Shown here one piece after another: positions 57,235 through 64,000 of a DNA stretch of 64,000 bases (the first letter of the stretch is position 1; each line of letters opens with the position of its first letter). The notes beneath the pieces were generated by a model that was not told the DNA's origin, ran no database searches, and saw only the letters and a list, made by a program, of their open reading frames with translations. The stretch covers positions 1,798,001 through 1,862,000 of the forward strand of contig CM055606.1 of NCBI GenBank assembly GCA_029379385.1. Direction: 5' to 3'. This DNA comes from Quillaja saponaria (lineage: Eukaryota > Streptophyta > Magnoliopsida > Fabales > Quillajaceae). The translations under genes and the position numbers were made by a program.

Positions 57235-60200
57235 CTAGTAGGAACACTTCACTTGGACAGCAAGAGTCTTCTCGACATCTGGGCAGGGATCACCGTTTTT
57301 ATTGTAAAGATCGCGGTCAATTGGGATAAAACAGCTAGTTTTTCCTGAGCAATTCTGCTCAAAGCCATAGAGAAAAAGTTATTAGCTTCATACTTGTTTA
57401 GCAGAAGACAAAGTTTAATTTTGGTTATATTTTAAAGGAAAACAAGTCTTATACCTGCTCGACAATCTGCTTGGCAACAGGTGCATTGCATTTTCCCAAC
57501 TGAAAGTTTCCACAGATGCCAAAAGGATCACCAAAGCTGGCAAATTCCACGGTATCAATCTTCTTGTGGTTTGGACACTTGAGGGAAGCTCCTGCTTTTA
57601 TGACATCTACAACAGGTCGGATGTGACTGTCCTCTCTTGCCCATGATTTAACATTGGGTGGATGATATTCTGTAATTAAACTGCATATTGTATCTCTATT
57701 AACAGTTAGGATCTCAATTTTTTCAGGGCTTGCTTTCTCCTCCTCAAATACAACAAGGTGATTATCAGTTGGCTTAATGAAAGCTCTTGGAATATGGTAC
57801 CTGATATAAATAACAAATTTGTTTCAAGAAACATGGAAACATAGAGAGCAAGAGAGACGAGACAAAAAACTTGGATTTGTTATTTGTAATTTACTTACTC
57901 AGACTGTGTAGGCTGTCCAATAGGAGAGAGGTAGGACATCCAGTGGCGTCCAATATTTCTACCATTTACCCATATCATTCCCTTCCCCATACCAGCCATC
58001 CTTATAGCAACAGGTTCCCTCCCTTCTGGAGCATTAAATTTTGACTGCAATAAAAAAAAAAAAAAAAAAAAAAGACAATAGCTTGTTCTTACCAGTACTA
58101 AAACAAAAGGTTTATGATCTTGTCAATTAATATCCATGGTCTGGACAAATGCTATGATGTTTCCCAAAGCTTACGTACCTGGTACCATGCGACAGCCGGT
58201 CCAGTTCCACTGACATCCTTCCATTGAACCTTCTTTGATCCCTCTTCAGTGAAAATTTCAAGCTTTTCACCACTTATGCCAACCTGAAAAATCACCGCTA
58301 GTTTGATTATATCGCCTGCTAAAAGTGATTTTACAGTATCATGCCATCTTTTATATTTCGCAGATCTCAAATACTGCAAAGGTTATTGGCAATTCAGCAG
58401 TACCTGATGCCCCCATCCATTGACAGTCAGATCAATTGTTCCTGTGTTCAAACCTAAGATCGTTATGGCCTTAGGTCCAGAATACCTGTGCTCCATGTAT
58501 GCTCCACTATCCTGTATTGACAAAAGGAAAAAAGAAATATTGCATTACTACCCTTCTGTAGTGCTTCAGAGTGGAAGAGTAGTTGAATCAAGCCTGCATA
58601 CTGGGAGTCCCACTGTCGAGGCCAGCAATGATATCTGGTTGGTCCCAGGCGTGAAGTTTACAGCTTTCTCAAATACAAAGCTATTCTCTTCATGGCTTCC
58701 ATGTGCAGATCCTGGAAACCATCGTAATTATCGTTTGAAAAAATTGTTACAGTTTGGTTATTACAAAAAGGTGCACCTAGATATGAGAATTAGGCATTGG
58801 TGTCAACAGCAGCAGGTAGCTATATGTGATTGATTCTGTGTCTGTACTTACCGATATACTCTCCATTTGCAAATGCAAGCAATGCATGGCCAAGACTCAT
58901 TACACGTAGAACTGGTAAGATATCATCCCTCATTGGCAAATCTCGCTTACCCAGATTTATGCTGCAATAGTATTCAAAGTTTAATAAACACATGCTTGGA
59001 ACTTTCCAACATTGGAGGAAAGAAGAAAAGAAATAAAACGAAAATGAAAGTGATCAATTTATAATTTACACTTACCGGGTGGTGTACCATGCATAGTCTG
59101 TGGTATCTTTGAGCAAGCCATAAAGCTCCGCTGGAGCTTGGGAAGTGACTGGCACTTCTTTGCTGGTTGGAATGGCCTCTGAAAACATCTTCCATTTGAG
59201 ATTGCCTGCGGCTGTTGATTTTTCGAAGTTCCTTGAATTGTGTTGTGACACAATCTGTTTTTATAGACAATCATTAAAGTCAACAATCAAGATTACAACA
59301 TCTCCACAAGAGGGGAATTTCACTTCTACATATATCTCTGTATTAGGAGTTAAAGAAATTACTGTTTGAGTATTGTAGACCACGGTCTTGCAATCAGGAA
59401 GGATGCTAATGGAACGTGGTGGCAAGTAATATTCTTCTCCCCTGAATTTTATAGTTGTTTCCTTTTTGGTGTCATTGTTGGTTAAGAAAGCAGCACAGAT
59501 ATTTGTTCCTGTTTTCTCATAGACTCTAACCTGTAAAATAGATCAGCTTAATCTGTTCGTGACAATCTCTTTTCCTAACTCCCATTAATGTCATCATGAA
59601 TGGGAATTTTCACAAGAGATTTTGTTTTACTCTCTTGAAGTACTTACCTCTGTATGCTTGGTCAACTTCTGGAAACTACTGTCCCCCCATAGCAGAGCCT
59701 TCTTGCATAAATTTAGAGCCTTGTGCAAGTCCCTTAGGTGGCTCCATTTGGGTTCTCTTTGCAGACCTGAAACATGAACCAAAACAAGTGTTTAATTAAC
59801 TTCACCGTCTTCCATTATTCAAGACCATGCAAAAAGCTATCTATCCTTACCAAATTCATCAAGAGGAGCTTCATCATAATAGCGGGTTGTTGAAAAGGCA
59901 GAGCTTGTTCTACCAAAATTTGTCCCACCATGGTACTACAAAACACAAGTTTTAATGTGATTTAGAATAGAAAGAAAAGCAATTTAATATATTTATTGGA
60001 CTCACGGAAAAAAGTTAATACCATGTAGTAGTTGGCAAGACTTCCATCCTTCGAGAAGAAGCGAGCTACTGAAAATGAAATGTCTTCTGCTGCTCTTTGG
60101 GATGGAGGGTCTCCAAAGACTCTGTATCTGTAATTGCAAAGTGTCAATTCGAGGGTGTTTCGCACTTGCATCAAGCCAAGAACTGCTAAAAGAATATTAT

Positions 60201-61578
60201 ACCATGAAACATCCTAATGTTAATTGTCAATTAAAATCATCAAGGAGAACACTTACTGAGCAGTCCAGTTTTCAGTCCATAAAGAGGGCTTGTTTGGTTT
60301 ATTGGGGCCACTGAAAGTGTCACCGCAGTGCCTTCCGTTGCATGTATTGATCTGCCAGGAGTAAGATTTATCCTTATCAGATCAAGGAGGTATTAATCTT
60401 CAATGGGACCGAGAGATTTTAACATTGAAAGATTCTGTAGACTTACCACTGGATCAGGAGCATCCTTTTGCTTGCACATGATCCATGGAACTCCAGCATT
60501 CGTTGACAGTGCCAACTTTGCAGCCCACTGAACATAACTGTCTCCCTTATGCCTATATGCAAGCTGGACATGGTTGTACTCGTTCTCAATCTGCAGAATG
60601 ATTTATGAAGAAAAAGTTAGAAACTTGTAGAAGGAGTCTAATCCAAAAAGGAATATAATTAGTTATAGCAAACCTGTGCCAAGATGACGGGACCTCCTTG
60701 GGGAGCAAAAAGGTTCTCTTTCTTCATCATATCTATGATCTTCTCCACATATTTTTTCATGCGGGTCTGCAAAAGGAAAAGATTTTAGTCTTGTAAATAT
60801 ATCTACAAAATTTATCTTGCAGGTTATGGTGAATAAATCTGATTACCTTGAAGGGTTCGTTATCAGAACGGAACACGATGTCAGGGACCTCTCTAAGCCA
60901 GTAAGGAAGTCCTCTGAGGTTAACATGAAAAAGACACTGTGTGAACAAAATTCAAAATATTTAGGAGCAAAAAGAATACCACTGAGAAATCTAAATGCAT
61001 ACCCGTGGTTCCATTCAGCTTGGATGAAAGGTCCAACCCTGAGGGTTACATACATGTCGTGCTGTTGAACAAGCTTGATGAACTTAACCAAATCGTAGTT
61101 TCCTGTGAAATTGAACTGCGTACCAACCTTGTTAATTAGTAAATCATGTTCCATATTTTACTTTAGCCATGTTTCTACACAAAATTGATTTTCATACCTG
61201 GCCTTGTATTGGCTCATGAATATTCCAGAACACATAAGTTTGAATCACATTCAAGCCTCCATGTCTTGCCTTTTGAAGCAGGTCTGGCCACATCTGAAAC
61301 ACAATCACACGTACAACACAACCACTGATTTGACTAGTTCTTTAAGAAGTTGAAAGAAAGAAATCATATCAATCAATCACTTGAATCTTTTAACTTACAT
61401 CTGGAGTGCTACGTGGGTAATGGATGGAACCCGAGAATAGAAGCTCTCGTTTACCATCAATGAGCAATGACCTTCCATCGTAAGTCACATTCGCAACCTT
61501 CTTTACTCCACGGGCAGTGGCAGTTGAAACCAACAAAGCAAAAAGGGTAATCAAAAGCAAGTGGTGAGCTACCTCCAT
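57235..61578 (-). CDS. BGAL: beta-galactosidase, glycosyl hydrolase family 35, with a one-base frameshift before the C-terminal SUEL-type domain
   Basis: Secreted or wall-located exo-galactosidase. Nineteen exons, in order: 61578-61399, 61293-61198, 61115-61003, 60913-60847, 60766-60674, 60590-60447, 60351-60257, 60127-60022, 59935-59851, 59766-59648, 59530-59363, 59254-59076, 58961-58852, 58711-58602, 58511-58404, 58283-58179, 58044-57899, 57801-57455, 57354-57235. A signal peptide ([20 protein letters not shown]) is followed by the GH35 domain: [27 protein letters not shown] with the acid/base Glu, and [16 protein letters not shown] with the nucleophile-region Glu, then [19 protein letters not shown] rather than TEAWTGW fits the AtBGAL7/11/13-15 branch. 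The C-terminus has the galactose-lectin (SUEL) pattern [15 protein letters not shown] to NCSGKTSC. In exon 18, four A on the plus strand (57780-57783) where three are expected shift the frame and give a stop at 57774-57776, after about 683 of roughly 829 residues. Confidence 0.93.
58049..58072. repeat. poly-A tract in beta-galactosidase intron 16
   Basis: A run of about 24 A on the plus strand, so poly-T on the transcript strand, only a few bases upstream of the exon 17 acceptor; it may serve as its pyrimidine tract. Confidence 0.85.
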
Positions 61579-61624
61579 TTTGTTTTTTTACCTCACTTCC
61601 ACACACACACACACACACACACAC

Positions 61625-61658
<34 letters not shown>

Positions 61659-62259
61659 CAATTCCGGGTTCAAGAAATTAAGCAGAAAGATTCAATTTTT
61701 TTGGATTAACAGGGAGCCCTTCCTTAATAGATGAAGGAGGTACCGGGTAGCTGAAAGCAGAAATCCATTTTTAGAAACATTGATATAGGGGGATGACAAG
61801 GTACATATAAGCCTAAGAGGAAAGCTCCAGATTGTGATTTTGAGTTTCTCTGTTTATAATTATTGGTTGTGATTTCGTAGGCATAGGAGGTTCTTTCTGT
61901 CCCATTAATTCTCTCCCTTCCACTAGTTCACTCAGAATTTTCATTTGGTTTCTAATTTTAGAAGAGAGAGGGACGAGGTTAGCGTTTGAAGAAGGACTGA
62001 GTTTCGCGCGGGAATCGGAATACTATTAACTTCCAATATCAACGGTAATTCAAATTTGACAAGTGAAGGCCCATTTCATTTACACCTGGAAGCCCAACTA
62101 CTTGGATTACGGCCCATAAAACAGTTTCGACGGCGTCGTTTCAAGTAATCTTCATTCTACTTCCCTCCATAACATTTGTCGGTTCCCTCTAAAACTCACT
62201 CACACCCAAAAGGCTAAAACCCCTTCCAATCGTTCTAACCAATTTCGCAGAACCACCAT
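61579..62259 (-). promoter_or_regulatory. 5' leader and promoter region of the beta-galactosidase gene
   Basis: Just upstream of the start codon lie a (CA)n run (61600-61625) and a poly-A tract of 27 (61632-61658). The region may act as a shared promoter if the possible first exon at 62298 on the plus strand is real. Confidence 0.4.
61600..61625. repeat. (CA)n microsatellite in the 5' leader
   Basis: About 13 CA units, starting 22 bases upstream of the beta-galactosidase ATG, so probably transcribed as (GT)n in the 5' UTR. Confidence 0.9.
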
Positions 62260-62297
62260 GTCTATCCAGTGACCTTGATCTCCTCCTCCCTCTTTTC

Positions 62298-62356
62298 ATG
62301 ATAGAGTTCTGGAAACACTCCTGGTTCTCCTTCAGCCTTTCATTCTCATTCACCAG
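62298..62356 (+). other. possible first exon of an unidentified plus-strand gene
   Basis: An ATG opens MIEFWKHSWFSFSLSFSFT, running into a consensus donor (CAG then GTACGC) at 62357. The leader before it (about 62140-62297) is less AT-rich and contains CTAAAACCCC-like words. Downstream, 62698-62778 is another short frame (MSVFRDAVQDCLDYEPSLLI, then stop). I recognise neither, and no further exon can be followed because repeat-like DNA begins at about 62823. Could be an untranslated leader or a relic. Confidence 0.25.
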
Positions 62357-62822
62357 GTACGCCTGCGTATTATTCAGACTTACTTAAACATTGTTGGGGA
62401 CCCAGTTTCTTGAATTACATACTGATTTCGTTAGGTTATCTTTTTTTGGTTCCAAAATTGATTAATTTTACAGAATACGTAGGAAAATTGATGTGGGTAT
62501 CTCCCTTTTCGGCTTTTCCCCTTAATTTGTAGTGTATATGTAGTTGTGGGTTAATGGGGTGAATCGTATTTCATTTTTAGTGGCTGTTGGATATATGATT
62601 TTTGCTATGTTTCTTCAAAAGTTGGTATCTTTATATCCCTTAAATTTCAAGATACCTATCCGACTATGAGTAGCCGAAGCAAAGCCTTCAAGCTGACATG
62701 TCCGTCTTCAGAGATGCTGTTCAAGATTGCCTTGATTATGAGCCCAGCTTGTTAATTGAACAGGTCCAAGAACTCTAAGGATATTGAGGTTGAGAAGTTT
62801 TATGGTCTACAGATAAGGTAGG

Positions 62823-64000
62823 TGTTAGGAATCAGTATAAAATATGGCAATTATATGCATAGCGGAATTTAAAAATTTTGATTCATTTAAAATTTAACTC
62901 GAAATCACCTTATGTTTATATGAAATATCCTAATTATAGTTTAATAATTAAACAAGTAGAGAACTATGTAGCCTCCAAAGCTTTTAATTCTTTCGTCGTA
63001 TTCTTGATAGGCGTTCACTCTTTCTTTGATTCATCAAAAGCACAGCAACGACACATGTGTCCCATCTCTAAGTGTATCCACACGAACGAATCCAACTAAG
63101 GATCTTCATGCTTGAAGATGAAAGGGGTTATCAAAGGATTCTTTGTGTGCTTAGCACAAGTTACAAAATCTCTTTTGTAATTTAGAAACTCTTATGAGCT
63201 TAAAATCTATCTGATGGATTTTAGGTTCTCTGTACAGTGAGTATAATTATTTTTTTCTTCTGTTTCTATTTAGTTTGTTAAGTCTTATATTTTATAAAGA
63301 CTAACCACCTACTTATTTATTGGACAATCCTAACACATTAGAGATTATGCTAACATTAAGATTTAATCATAATTAAATCTAATGCCTAACAAACTATAAT
63401 AATTACTTGATTGCCCCAAAACTCTCCTTATTTGAATATCGTCATTTTGTGTGTGATCCCTTAGGTTCAAACTATTGATGGTAGTAGATATGTAACTTTT
63501 ACATATTTATTACTAAATCCTGTCCAATTAAATTAGAACTCATTCTAATTATTTAAATTAAAACTCTTTTTAATTCACCCTTTAATTAAGATTAATTAAT
63601 TAATCATCTATAGATAATTAATTAATTAATTATCAAGGTTTCCTACAAGTCAAGATTGGTGCCTAATAGCACATAATGACTACCCATAATAGTATGGATA
63701 TGGCTGTGAACCTTTTGAACCTTTCTGTTAACAGTTACCATGCAATTCAATCCTTCTATCATGTAATGTCCCGATTAAATTTATTTGGGTATGTAAATAA
63801 TGTCAAACCCTAAATTTAATCTTATGTGTCTAATCTTAAGATTATAACATCATTGGAAAAATTAAAAACTCATATTCTAATATTCACCATGCTATGACTA
63901 TAGACTTTAAGTTAAATCTTTTATAGATCACATAGGACATTATCTCTTTTCTACTAAGAGTGATAGATCCTTTATTGCACATTCACATACCTCCACATGC
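62823..64000. mobile_element. possible LTR-type repeat running off the window
   Basis: It starts TGTTAGGAATC, a common start of plant Copia-type LTRs, with ATGCATAGCGGAATTTAAA shortly after, another word I associate with such elements. The rest is AT-rich, includes TTAATTAA-type palindromic tracts (about 63594-63634) and the ATAGATCACATAGGACATTA word near 63920. No partner repeat is in the window, so the class and the right border cannot be shown. Confidence 0.3.

Noticed and set aside
1..64000. tRNA, rRNA, CRISPR arrays, operons or origins
   Set aside because: None recognised on either strand; the window is a plant nuclear segment, where CRISPR arrays and operons are not expected.

Overview
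The window is nuclear DNA of a flowering plant, most likely a eudicot. It is AT-rich between genes. Its genes have many short exons with GT..AG introns, and the products are plant-specific families: an R2R3-MYB repressor with an EAR motif, an AAP amino acid permease, a peroxisomal ascorbate peroxidase, a plant synaptotagmin, the HECT ligase UPL3 and a plant beta-galactosidase with a SUEL-type tail. I cannot name the species from sequence alone. I rebuilt the gene models by hand by following conserved protein sequence across splice sites and checking that intron phases agree.

Layout, left to right. A decayed 3' fragment of an ERD7/senescence-associated gene (+, 202-1340) lies next to a complete amino acid permease gene (-, 1725-4281). 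A long AT-rich stretch follows, with degenerate repeats, a short MITE with a 3-bp TTA duplication (9197-9447) and a longer non-autonomous element with an internal minisatellite (about 9655-10518). Then come the proteasome alpha-7 gene (+, 10739-13904), 5.5 kb of repeats including a SINE-like unit and two related MITEs, and a subgroup-4 MYB repressor gene (-, 19421-20340). Just upstream of the MYB gene sits a 4.2-kb element bounded by 195-bp direct repeats (20912-25105), with a second transposon nested inside it. Next are ascorbate peroxidase 3 (-, 27564-31833) and synaptotagmin (-, 33403-39589). A 6-kb AT-rich gap separates these from the UPL3 ubiquitin ligase gene (+, 45577-55358). A beta-galactosidase gene (-, 57235-61578) converges on UPL3. 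The right end holds a possible first exon and the start of another repeat element that runs off the window.

The genes are independent housekeeping or regulatory loci, not an operon or a pathway cluster. I found no convincing new biological system. The most notable signals are two single-base frameshifts in otherwise well preserved genes. One lies in the HECT domain of UPL3, ahead of the catalytic cysteine. The other lies in the beta-galactosidase just before its C-terminal lectin-like domain. Both are in short mononucleotide runs, so a consensus error must be excluded before they are read as biology. The nested transposon structure upstream of the MYB repressor and the ERD7 relic are also worth a look.
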